Origin: Sabellastarte sp. h YS-2021
Lineage: Eukaryota; Annelida; Polychaeta; Sabellida; Sabellidae
Assembly: GCA_964017235.1 (NCBI GenBank)
Contig: OZ024927.1
Coordinates: 26,307,160 to 26,371,159 of the forward strand
DNA: 64,000 nt
Reading direction: 5' to 3'
Shown here one piece after another: positions 34,198-45,019 of the stretch. How positions within the stretch are numbered: position 1 is the first letter of the stretch; each line of letters opens with the position of its first letter. Position numbers and translations under genes: made by a program. The notes under the pieces were generated by a model that was not told the origin of the DNA, did no database searches, and worked only from the letters and a program-made list of their open reading frames with translations.

Positions 34198-37100
34198 ATC
34201 TCCCGCCGGCCCGCCGGGCGGGAGATTATAAAACGCATTCCGTGTGTGTGTGCGTGTGTGCGTGTGTTATGGAGTTTTATAAAGTATAAAGGGCTGAACA
34301 TCACACTGGTTGTTTCTCCTTGGCCTTTTCAATGTTTTTTATGACCTTATTGCTTATGTCCTTTCATTTGATGCTGTTATTTCAGACCTAGGACCATAGC
34401 TAAGTGAGTAATAGCAATGGTGGCTACTTTGAGTAAAGTGCTCATAACTCCAAAACGACTGCATTTAGAGTGTTTCTGTAAAATACGTTCTTCAGCTACT
34501 TTCTCCATGCCTACAAGATGGTACCATTTTTAGGGGTCTATCTTGATAGCTAAGTGAGTAATAGCTATTTTCTGTTATTAACAATGAGCAAAATGAGTAA
34601 GTTGATTTTGTCTTTGTAACTGTTACTTACAATATTGGCCTGAAATATGTTGTTGAACAACTCCTTCATGTACTATATCATGGTGAGGTTTCCAAGGTGT
34701 AGCACCATAGCTAGCTGAGTAATAGCTACACTAAGTTTAACATTTGACCATTGAGCAAGTCGCTTATAACTCAAAAACTATTGAATATAGAGGATTTTTG
34801 TCGAATATGTTGTTCATCTACCTTTTGGATATACTGTATTGTGAATTTTCACAGCTGTAACTCCATAGCTAACTGAGTAATAGCTACTTTGATGATAACC
34901 ATAATGAGTAAATGGCATATATCTTCAAAAGTATTGCAGCTACACAATTTTGTTCCAATATGTTGTTCAGCTACTATCTCCACAGCTACAACATGGTCAG
35001 TAGTTTGGAAGTGTATCTCCATAGCTAAGTGAGTAATAGCTACTTTGTCAATTTTTAATCATAACCATAATGAGTAAATGCCTTATATCTTCAAAAGTAT
35101 TGCAGCTACACAATTTCTTTCAAATATGTTGTTCATCTACTTTTTTGTTAACTGTAACATATTTAAGTTTCACAACTGTTGCTCAATGTACAAGTGAGTA
35201 ATGGCTACTTTATTGCTACTTTTGGTGAAAATGTGAAAAATGACAAATATCTCGCAAACCGTAAGAGATAGAGCAATTTCGAGTGAATTTTTGACCCACA
35301 GGGTTGTACAACAGCATTCTATGCTAAAAGGAAAAAGGTTTGGTGAACTTTGGCCTACTTTTGAGTGAGTAATAGGACTTTTACCTAATATCATTATATG
35401 ACTTATAACTGTCAATGAGAAAATGGCTTATATCTTCAAAAGTATTGCGGCTACACAATTTTGTTCCAATATGTTGTTCAGCTACTTTCTCCACAGCTAC
35501 AACATGGTCAGTAGTTTGCAAGTGTATCTCCAAAGCTAAGTGAGTAATAGCTACTTTTTCAATTTTTAATGATAACCATAATGAGTAAATGGTTTATATC
35601 TTCAAAAGTATTGCAGCTACACAATTTCTCTCAAATATGTTGTTCATCTACTTCTTTGTGAACTATAACATATTTAAGTTTCACAAGTGTTGCTCGATGT
35701 ACAAGTGAGTAATGGCTACTTTATTGCTACTTTTGGTGAAAATGTGAAAAATGACAAATATCTCGCAAACCGTAAGAGATAGAGCAATTTTGAGTGAATT
35801 TTTGACCCACAGGGTAATATAACAGTATCCTATGCTAAAAGGAAAAAGGTTTGGTGAACTTTGGCCTACTTTTGATTGAGTAATAGCACTTTTACCTAAT
35901 ATCATTATATGACTTATAACTCTCAATGAGTAAATGGCTTATATCTTCAAAAGTATTGCAGCTACAGAATTTTGTGCCAATATGTTGTTCAGCTACTATC
36001 TCCACAGCTACAACATGGTCCCTAGTTTGGAAGTGTATCTCCATAGCTAAGTGAGTAATAGCTACTTTGTTAATTTTAATGATAACCATAATGAGTAAAT
36101 GGCTTATATCTTCTAAAGTATTGCAGCTACACAATTTTGTTGCAATATGATGTTCAGCTACTTTCTTCACAGCTACAACATGGTCAGTAGTTTGCAAGTG
36201 TATCTGCATAGCTAAGTGAGTAATAGCTACTTTTTCAATTTTTAATGATAACCATAATGAGTAAATGGCTTACATCTTCAAAAGTATTGCAGCTACAGTA
36301 TTTCTCTCAAATATGTTGTTCATCTACTTTTTGTGAACTGTAACATATTTAAGTTTCACAACTGTTGCTCAATGTACAAGTGAGTAATGGCTACTTTATT
36401 GCTACTGTTAGTGAAAATGTGAAAAATCACAAATATCTCGCAAACTGTAAGAGATAGAGCAATTTCGAGCGAATTTTTGACCCACAGGGTAGTACAAGGG
36501 TATCTTATGCTAAGGGGAAAAAGGTTTGGTGAACTTTGGCCTACTTTTGAGTAAGTAATAGCACTTTACCTATTGTAGGGTTTATGTCTAAATTAGGCCT
36601 GTAGTAGACAAAAATGTCTAAATTGTGGAATATTACTTGTTGGCAACCTGCAGTCCACATTTCTTTCCCCATTTCTTTCATATTTGGCAGGTGGCTTATC
36701 TCTAGAAGTATTGCAGATAGCCAATTTTTCTCAAATAACTCATTCACCTACTTTTGGGAGAGCTTTCACTTGGTGAAGTTTCAGACCCGTAGCTAAATTA
36801 TTCACCTACTGAAAATGAGTAAATGCGAATTATCTCTGAAAGTATTGCAGATAGCCAATTTTTCTCATATAACTCATTCATCTACTTTTGGAAGAGCTTT
36901 CACATGGTGAAGTTTCAGACCCGTAGCTAATTACTCACCTACTGAAAATGAGTAAACACGAATTATCTGTAAAAGTATTGCAGATAGCCAATTTTTCTCA
37001 ACTCATTCACCTACTTTTGGGAGAGCTTTCACTTGTTGAAGTTTCAGACCCGTAGCTAAATTATTCACCTACTCAAAATGAGTAAATGCTAATTATCTCC

Positions 37101-39655
37101 GAAAGTATTGCAGATAGCCAATTTTTCTCATATAACTCATTCATCTACTTTTGGAAGAGCTTTCACATGGTGAAGTTTCAGACCCGTAGCTAATTACTCA
37201 CCTACTGAAAATGAGTAAATGCGAATTATCTGTAAAAGTATTGCAGATAGCCAATTTTTCTCAAATAACTCATTCACCTACTTTTGGGAGAGCTTTCACT
37301 TGGTGAAGTTTCAGACCCATAGCTAATTACTCACCTACTGAAAATGAGTAAATGCGAATTATCGCTAAAAGTATTGCAGACAGCCAATTTTTCTCAAATA
37401 ACTCATTCACCTACTTTTGGGAGAGCTTTCACTTGTTGAAGTTTCAGACCCGTAGCTAAATTATTCACCTACTCAAAATGAGTAAATGCTAATTATCTCC
37501 GAAAGTATTGCAGATAGCCAATTTTTCTCAAATAACTCATTCACCTACTTTTGGGAGAGCTTTCACTTGGTGAAGTTTCAGACCCATAGCTAATTACTCA
37601 CCTACTCAAAATGAGTAAATGAGAATTACCGCTAAAAGTATTGCAGATACCCAATTTTTTTCAAATAACTCATTCACCTACTTTTGGGAGAGCTTTCACT
37701 TGGTGAAGTTTCAGACCCATAGCTAATTACTCACCTACTGAAAATGAGTAAATGCGAATTATCGCTAAAAGTATTGCAAATAGCCAATTTTTATCAAATA
37801 ACTCATTCATTTACTTTTGGGAGAGCTTTCACATGGTGAAGTTTCAGACCCGTAGATAATTACTCACCTACTCAAAATGAGTAAATGCGAATTATCTCTT
37901 AAAAGTATTGCAGATAGCCAATTTTTCTCAAATAACTCATTCATTTACTTTTGGGAGAGCTTTCACATGGTGAAGTTTCAGACCCATAGCTAATTACTCA
38001 CCTACTGAAAATGAGTAAATGCGAATTATCGCTAAAAGTATTGTAGATAGCCAATTTTTCTGAAATAACTCATTCACCTACTTTTGGAAGAGCTTTCACA
38101 TGGTGAAGTTTCAGACCCGTAGCTAATTACTCACTCAAAATGAGTAAATGCGAATTATCTCTAAAATTATTGCAGATAGCCAAATTTTCTCATATATAAC
38201 TCATTCATCTACTTTTGGGAGAGCTTTCACTTGGTGAAGTTTCAGACCCATAGCTAATTACTCACCTACTGAAAATGAGTAAATGCGAATTATCGCTAAA
38301 AGTATTGCAGATAGCCAATTTTTCTCAAATAACTCATTCACCTACTTTTGGGAGAGCTTTCACATGGTGAAGTTTCAGACCCATAGCTAATTACTCACCT
38401 ACTGAAAATGAGTAAATGCGAATTATCTCTAAAAGTATTGCAGATAGCCAATTTTTCTCAAATAACTCATTCACCTACTTTTGGGAGAGCTTTCACTTGG
38501 TGAAGTTTCAGACCCATAGCTAATTACTCACCTACTCCAAATGAGTAAATGCGAATTATCTCTAAAAGTATTGCAGATAGCCAATTTTTCTCAAATAACT
38601 CATTCACCTACTTTTGGGAGAGCTTTCACTTGATGAAGTTTCAGACCCATAGCTAATTGCTCACCTACTCAAAATGAGTAAATGCGAATTATCTGTAAAA
38701 GTATTGCAGATAGCCAATTTTTCTCAAATAACTCATTCACCTACTTTTGGGAGAGCTTTCACTTGGTGAAGTTTCAGACCCATAGCTAGTTACTCACCTA
38801 CTCAAAATGAGTAAATGCGAATTATCGCTAAAAGTATTGCAGATAGCCAATTTTTCTCAAATAACTCATTCATCTACTTTTGGGAGAGCTTTCGCATGGT
38901 GAAGTTTCAGACCCGTAGATAATTACTCACCTACTCAAAATGAGTAAATGCGAATTATCTCTTAAAAGTATTGTAGATAGCCAATTTTCCTCAGATAACA
39001 CATTCATCTACTTTTGGAAGAGCTTTCACATGGTGAAGTTTCAGACCCATAGCTAATTACTCACCTACTGAAAATGAGTAAATGAGAATTATCGCTAAAA
39101 GTATTGCAGATAGCCAATTTTTCTCAAATAACTCATTCACCTACTTTTGGAAGAACTTTCACATGGTGAAGTTTCAGACCCGTAGATAATTACTCACCTA
39201 CTCAAAATGAGTAAATGTGAATTATCTCTTAAAAGTATTGTAGATAGCCAATTTTTCTCAAATAACTCATTCATTTACTTTTGGGAGAGCTTTCACATGG
39301 TGAAGTTTCAGACCCATAGATAATTACTCACCTACTCAAAATGAGTAAATGCGAATTATCTCTTAAAAGTATTGCGGATACCCAATTTTTATCAAATAAG
39401 TCATTCATCTACTTTTGGGAGAACTTTCACTTGGTAAAGTTCCAGACCCATAAGTAATTACTCACCTACTGAAAAGGAGTAAATGTGAATTATCTCTTAA
39501 TAGTATTGCAGATAGCCAATTTTTCTCAAATAACTCATTCACCTACTTTTGGGAGAGCTTTCACACACGAAAATGAAAAATTGTGAATATCTCGGAGAAA
39601 CTATTTCTTCTCCTTTAATGCTCGGCGGGAGATACACACCGCGACAGTGGTCTTG
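34198..39655 (+). mobile_element. array element Q (same tip family as T)
   Basis: The 5' tip TATCTCCCGCC lies in a GC-rich palindrome, followed by a GT microsatellite (about 34,240-34,268). The array has two zones. About 34,380-36,560 has long units with 'agctaagtgagtaatagc'. About 36,690-39,560 has about 22 units of 133 bp ('gtattgcagatagccaattt'). The inverted tip GGCGGGAGATA lies at 39,624-39,634, followed by a short hairpin and CTTG at 39,652-39,655. The interior is not coding. Confidence 0.75.
36690..39560 (+). repeat. 133-bp satellite-like array inside Q
   Basis: The spacing of 'gcagatagcc' is 130-134 bp over successive copies (36,847, 36,980, 37,110, 37,243, 37,376, 37,510, 37,643). 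About 22 copies are present, with small substitutions distributed among them. 'atgagtaaatg' and its near-inverse 'actcatt' recur in each unit. Confidence 0.9.
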
Positions 39656-40054
39656 TCAAAAATTTTTGTCTCCCCAAAAATGGTGGTCATTTTGAATTTT
39701 CAAAGTTTTTGCAAAACACAAAACTGCTTATATTTCGAAAACCATGCTATATGGAGCGAACTCAACAAAATTGTTGACCTGCTGGGTATCTCTGCAGAGT
39801 AGCCATGCCAATTTTCAAAATATTTTTGTCTCACCAAATATAGCAGACATTTTGAATTTGCAAAACACAAAAATGCTTATATCTTGAAAACCGTGCTAGA
39901 TAGAGCAGACTGCGCTGACTTTGGTTGCCACAACAGTATAAGGCTAGAAACGAAGCATTTTCTTAATACTTTAGCACTCACCTTTATATCCTTTTCGGGA
40001 CGCTTTGTTTTTGCTATGCAAAAACATTATCTTTTTTTGCGAGCGATCCTCTAG
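39656..40054 (+). mobile_element. 3' end of an R-family element
   Basis: The inverted tip GGGACGCTT at 39,997-40,005, hairpin GTTTTTGC-TAT-GCAAAAAC at 40,007-40,025 and terminal CTAG at 40,051-40,054 match R1. DIRS 2 gag resumes immediately after. Element Q therefore appears to lie inside an R-family copy whose 5' end is not clearly visible. Confidence 0.65.
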
Positions 40055-40645
40055 TTGAGTTCTTGTCTATCCCTGACCCAGCAGCAGAAGAGGATTACAA
40101 GCTGGGCTCAGCGTTGGGATGTGATCCCCTTCTCCAACAGGAAAAGTTGGATAGACCACCATCTATAAAACTTCCTATGGTGGCAGACCTATCAGAACTA
40201 CAGACAGTTCAGGATGAATCAGTCAAACCCAGCACATCTAACACTCTGGAGATAGGGAAATTCCCAGGCATTCCACCACACAAGGGAAGTTTGTATAGTG
40301 TAGTGGACAGTAAATTCGTTCAGACACCACAGGTGGTTCCACAGGTCTTCTCAAACATAGCAAAACCTGGTTATAAGAGTGGACCCCCAGCTTCAGTCCA
40401 ACAGAAGGATTTAGTCAAGCTGGAATATATGACTCTGGAGAACATCAGTATCGCAAACTTCCTCTCCACCTTCGGTATTGCTAGCAAGTTATGCCTCAAT
40501 AACCTTCGTCACTCAAGGGACCAGAGAGAAAGGTTGTTTGATCATTTCCATGCTACCATGGATGGGCCCACCCGAGAGCAGATCATGCAACAACTGTTAA
40601 CCATGATGCAACAAGAATCTGCTCAGATGCAGTTTATGCTGGATA
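40055..40645 (+). pseudogene. DIRS relic 2, gag C-terminal half
   Basis: Open from the element boundary through 202 codons (ATG 40,063). It contains SVVDSKFVQTP and a helical segment rich in methionine and glutamine (QQLLTMMQQESAQMQFML), comparable in position to the later part of the intact gag. Homology ends near 40,645, where a MADF-bearing insert begins. The RT/RNase H region that should follow is absent. Confidence 0.65.
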
Positions 40646-40880
40646 TCAGTCCTTGTCCTGACTTCGTCTGAGTGAGCTTGCCATATCTGGTATGTTGTGT
40701 ATCGAACCACTTCTTCACAGTCTTGACAGGCAAGTTTCTGGTAGCTGCTAGCTGCTCCCAAAGTCTATTCTTCTGCTTGTCTTTGAAACTGTCATTGGTC
40801 TTGTCATACAGTTCCTCGTGCTGTTTAATGAACTCCATGATGGCTTCTTCGTCTGAATCACTCAGGAAAATGGACTTCAT
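40623..40880 (-). CDS. MADF-like DNA-binding domain protein, C-terminus cut
   Basis: An 85-codon frame from ATG 40,880. Acidic start (FLSDSDEEAIMEFI), then EELYDKTNDSFKDKQKNRLW and LPVKTVKKWFDTQHTRYG: the helix pattern and the tryptophan positions of MADF/Myb-SANT-like domains. The last dozen residues read into DIRS sequence, so the native C-terminus has been lost at the insert boundary. It could equally be a fragment of a host transcription factor. Confidence 0.55.
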   Translation of the reverse strand: MKSIFLSDSDEEAIMEFIKQHEELYDKTNDSFKDKQKNRLWEQLAATRNLPVKTVKKWFDTQHTRYGKLTQTKSGQGLISSINCI

Positions 40881-41049
40881 CTGGCCCTTCTTCTGTCTGG
40901 ATTGAGTTGATTCTACATCAGTATCCGTTTCAGTTCACAGTCTCTTCTCTCCTCTTTCCTGACTCTCTTCCCCCCCTCTCTCCCTCCTCTCTCTGTCCCT
41001 CTACTGTTCAATCCTCTCTCTCTCATCACTCTCCTCTCCAGACTTGTAA

Positions 41050-41200
41050 TCTATTACAGCCAATCTATTACTATTACTATTACTATTACATTTGAAAATA
41101 TTCAATCTATTACTATTACATTTTAAATTTTTAAATCTATGACTATTACTATTACATTGCCATCTATTACTTCTATTACTTTCTATTACATTCTATTACA
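41050..41200. repeat. TATTAC repeat cluster, left
   Basis: Irregular copies of 'ctattactattac' forming a short low-complexity tract. A matching cluster, partly inverted ('gtaatag'), lies at 42,300-42,460. Confidence 0.8.
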
Positions 41201-42299
41201 ATTTGGCGCAAACTTGAGAGATAATTTTAACACAGAAATAAAACTGACAAGATACTTTATACATCTAATTTTATTGAAAATGCTTCAGATTATTCCATAC
41301 AAGGATAAAATATTACAAGTATATCACTTGGAATATTTACAATTAAATAAATAGATCCCGTATTTATTCTTTTTAAGAATGACTTGACTACTTGGAGAAT
41401 TTATGAGAATTCTATACAAAGCCACTTTTAAGTGCTGTAAATTTTGTAATGAGAGGTATATTTCCAGCAAATTCCGTGCAAAGCTTTTTGAATGCTGAAA
41501 AATATGTTATTATCAGTAAATATTATCTGGGGGAAAATACACTGTTGTAAAACAATTCTCATATTTATTCACTTTATGATGAGTTGTTAGATTTGAAAAA
41601 CTCTTATTATTATGAGAAATACTTGATGAGCAGTGTTTACAAAAGAAAACACTGCATTCAAAGAACCATTTGTTTCTTTCAAATTCTTTGCATGCAGAGC
41701 CCACCTCAAAATGATTCAAAAGTGACATTTATGTTTGAAAATAATAACTGTTAATTTTATGTAAATCAGTGAAACAGCTAACACATGCCACAATGCTGCC
41801 CTTATTATACACAATAGTGACCTGTGTGATTGCCTTTCATGTGTCACAGTTTCTCCTTACTCAGGAACATTTAGTTAATCCTTCTAAAGGTTAAATTGGC
41901 CTCTTTAAGCCTTTAATAATACCAGCTCAAAGACAGTTGTTTCAGAACACTCAATCAAAGAGGGACAATTAAAGGTCCCTTGATATTTCAAAGTTATTTA
42001 TTTTAACATTTGTGTGTTATATTTAGTATTCTTTGATGAATATCAATACATTACATATTGATTATTTGAAAAGTTTATGTATGAATGTTTAAAATGAATT
42101 TGACTTATGAGTGCTACAAAATCAATTCATTATTGTTTTGAAGTTTATTTAAAGTGATGATTTTATGATAATTAATTCATTATTGTATCAAAGTACATTT
42201 AAAGTATTCATTTATATGAAAACTAATTCATTACAGAATTAAAGTCCATGTTAAGTGATCATTTTTCTACAACCTCCTTCTGAAAAATAGCAAAGGGTA
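41201..42299. other. no gene seen within the insert
   Basis: AT-rich sequence. Around 42,120-42,240 'attcattattg' recurs about every 60 bp. No coding or terminal signals recognised. Confidence 0.4.
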
Positions 42300-42460
42300 A
42301 ATTGTAATAGAAAAATAATAGAAAGTAATAGATGTAATAGATAGAATTTCAATCTATTACTATTACTATTACATTTGCAAAATTTCAATCTATTACTATT
42401 ACATCGAAGTTGACTCCAATCTATTACTTTTCTATTACTTCTATTACTTTGTTTACAAGT
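42300..42460. repeat. TATTAC/GTAATA repeat cluster, right
   Basis: Begins as GTAATAG and switches to CTATTAC, so it forms a foldback. It mirrors the cluster at 41,050-41,200. Confidence 0.8.
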
Positions 42461-42639
42461 CTGCTCCTCTCTCCCTCCTCTCATGTTTGATATTTCACCG
42501 ACTCTCCCTGATAGGCCGGGAACTTGCAACCGACCCTAACAGACCATGTAAACAATGGTCCCGACTCTGCATAGTTACCGGCCTGTCGGTTCCAGTGGAA
42601 ACACTGCATTAGATTGTGTTTCCCTGTAGCCCCTCCAGA

Positions 42640-43689
42640 GGAAGGACAGGAAGCTGGAACCTGGTACCATTAATGGTACAGATCAGCCATTGCTAACAAG
42701 TTGGGTAATTCTACCATTAATGTCAGCAAAGATGAGAATCTCACTCGTCTCCTGGATAGTTTCCATAGAGACAGGCCCAAAGGCAGGAGAGGTATACCCT
42801 CTTGGAACCTGTCCCTGGTCTTGTACCAGCTGACAAAGGCCCCCTTAGAACCTTTAAAAGAGGCCTCATTAAAACATTTGACCTTCAAGACTGTTTTTCT
42901 GTTGGCCCTGGGTTCTGGTAAACGCAGGAGTGAGATCCATGCTTGGTTACATAAGAACATCAGACACCAGTCAGACTGGTCTAAGGTGTCCTTGTACCCC
43001 TCACCCAGCTTTCTATCCAAGAACCAGCTGGCTAAGGAAGGTCCAGATAGTGTGGCTCTAGTGGTCATACCAGCCCTGGCCCCCACTCTGGATATGTCAC
43101 TCAAGGGTGACAGGTCCTTGTGTCCAGTCAGAGCCCTTCGCTATTACTTGGACAGGACCTCAGACCTTAGGCAGAAAAAGGAGTTGGTCTTTGTCTCCTT
43201 CAAGAAGGTTTTGATAAGGACATCTCCCCTGCCACCATCTCCTCATGGATCAAGCAAACTGTGATCCTTTGCTATGAGCTCTCTGATCAGGAGGCCCTCA
43301 CTCTGCATCAGACTAAAGCCCATGATGTCAGGGCCTTTGCTGCTTCTAAGGCCTTCCAGTTGGGGGTCTCCTTAGAGCAGATTCTGTCAGCCTGTCACTG
43401 GAAATCCCATAACACCTTCACACAATTCTATTTGAAGGATGTGGCTTGGGCTGATGTGGCTGTTTTTTTCATTTCGGGCCAGTGGTGGCTGCCCAACAGG
43501 TCTACCACCAAGCCTCAAAATGAGGAGATATGTAAATATGTACATAACATGTATATAATTCCAAAAAACAAAACAAACTGTGACTTGCTTCCTTTGGGAA
43601 GTTTATTTCTTATGGGACTGAACTCAACCCTCTCTTCCTATTCTCAGAGCAGGTCTGAGAAAAAGGGGGGGGGGGGGCAACATTGGTAG
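42640..43689 (+). pseudogene. DIRS relic 2, tyrosine recombinase
   Basis: Aligns with the DIRS 1 recombinase from YRSAIANKLG onward. Catalytic signatures: GSGKRRSEIHAW (first arginine), HDVRAFAAS (HxxR, 43,321-43,332) and ACHWKSHNTFTQFYLKD with the nucleophilic tyrosine at 43,429-43,431. Two single-base frameshifts are visible, near 42,680 and near 43,210, so the full set of active-site residues is present but split between frames. The reading ends at 43,689 after a G-run. The RT part of this DIRS is missing upstream. Confidence 0.85.
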
Positions 43690-44190
43690 ACTCCCGGGTT
43701 ACCAGTTAGTCTTAGCTGACCTTGACCCTTGGGTTCATCTGACCCTACGTCAACTGGGCCTTCTCAACTTTGTTTTGTTTATGAGTTCACTTGAGTCCTT
43801 AGTAACTTACCCGTCTACCAAGCGGTAGTTATTCAGCAGTTATCCATTGGATAGGATGTATAAACACAATAAAATTGCAAAATTAATAAGTAAATTAAAT
43901 TTTTATAAGTTAATACCCTATCCAATGGACAGGCAAGGCCCACCCATCCGGCCCCACCATCAGCTTACTAGGGGTCTTAATATGTTTAGACAATGAAAAA
44001 GATGCTGTGACGTCACGCTGTCTAGACAGGAAGGAAGTACGATGCACCACCTAGCAAATGCACACTCTGTGACCAGTCCTACAGGTATTATATACAGGAT
44101 ATCTATTTCTGGCGTTTGGCGGGACCGGTCACGGATAGGGTATTAACTTATAAAAATTTAATGTACTTATTAAATTTGCAATTTGCAGCC
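43690..44190 (+). mobile_element. DIRS tail with inverted terminal-repeat-like foldback
   Basis: 43,882-43,928 and 44,137-44,183 are near-perfect inverted copies (core 'taataccctatcc'). Between them, 'tttctggcgtttggcggga' and 'tgacgtca' also occur, in the opposite orientation, at 56,430-56,590 upstream of DIRS 3. A right-end inverted terminal repeat of a DIRS element explains this orientation. The exact element borders are uncertain. Confidence 0.55.
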
Positions 44191-44953
44191 TCAGCTGATG
44201 GTCCTATTCAGTTAGAGATGTGTGCCATATGATTGTTTCGTAATAAGTTTATTGAACAAGACAGTATTTCTTTTAAAAAAATGCTGCTTTGACAAACTTT
44301 TTTTCTGTTATGGTTGTTTCATTGTGTTTCAACACATATTAATCCAGGGCTAATCACCATTAGTGATATACATATTGTGTGTTGAAGTGGTTTTATGTCA
44401 TTTGCCACTGAACAGTATGATGTATCAGTTGTATAACTTTATTAAAACCAAATTGGCTAATAGTATACACTGAAATAAAATTGCACCACCAAACGAAGCA
44501 AATACCATTGAACATTCTTATGATATTTTTACATTTTGCAACTTCGACTTAGACCAAATCCACTGTACTGTTTACTACCAAAGGTTTGAATGTGAAAATG
44601 ATTGACACCAACCCACTAAGAAATAATGTCAGAATATATTTTATTGAAATTTTCCATGAGTTTTTATACCATTAACAAGTCTGAATAATTTTAAGTGCAA
44701 AAATTCATTTGTGTAAAATGAAACACATGCATGAATATATTGGCCTGCTATAAAATAATTTAACAAAAGAAATTTAAAGAATGGTGTTCATTTCAGATAT
44801 TTTGGGGTGAAAAGTGTTGCAAATTGCATATTATATTAGAATTAATTTTGACCATTAAATGCTAGGATATAAAAAAAACAACATGATGTTATCAGATTAA
44901 AATATTGTTTCTTTAATTACAATTTGGTGATTTTTCTGTTTTATAAACTCTAG
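44191..44953. other. upstream flank / HGD intron 1, no exon found
   Basis: AT-rich. HGD should have a very short first coding exon 5' of 44,954, but I cannot identify it here. It may lie beyond the DIRS 2 insertion. Confidence 0.4.
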
Positions 44954-45019
44954 TACCACTCTGGGTTCGGAAGCGAATTTTCATCTGAAGCCCTTCCCAA
45001 TGCACTGCCTAAAGGACAG
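44954..45019 (+). CDS. HGD: HGD exon 2
   Basis: 22 codons in phase 0 at both ends. Encodes the conserved start [12 protein letters not shown]. Acceptor 'aaactctag', donor 'CAG|gtatga'. Confidence 0.93.

Larger units (their letters stand above)
40646..42610 (-). mobile_element. insert with MADF gene (possible PIF/Harbinger derivative)
   Basis: About 2 kb lies between DIRS 2 gag and its recombinase. It holds a minus-strand MADF-like frame, a CT-rich tract (about 40,940-41,040) and two clusters of TATTAC repeats in opposite orientations (41,050-41,200 and 42,300-42,460). The right end contains 'ccagtggaaacactgc' (about 42,591-42,606). Harbinger elements commonly pair a transposase with a Myb/MADF protein, but no transposase is present here, so the class is an inference. 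Confidence 0.4.

Noticed and set aside
36690..39560. CRISPR-like regular repeat array
   Set aside because: Units are contiguous 133-bp copies without unique spacers, in an animal genome, inside a transposon.
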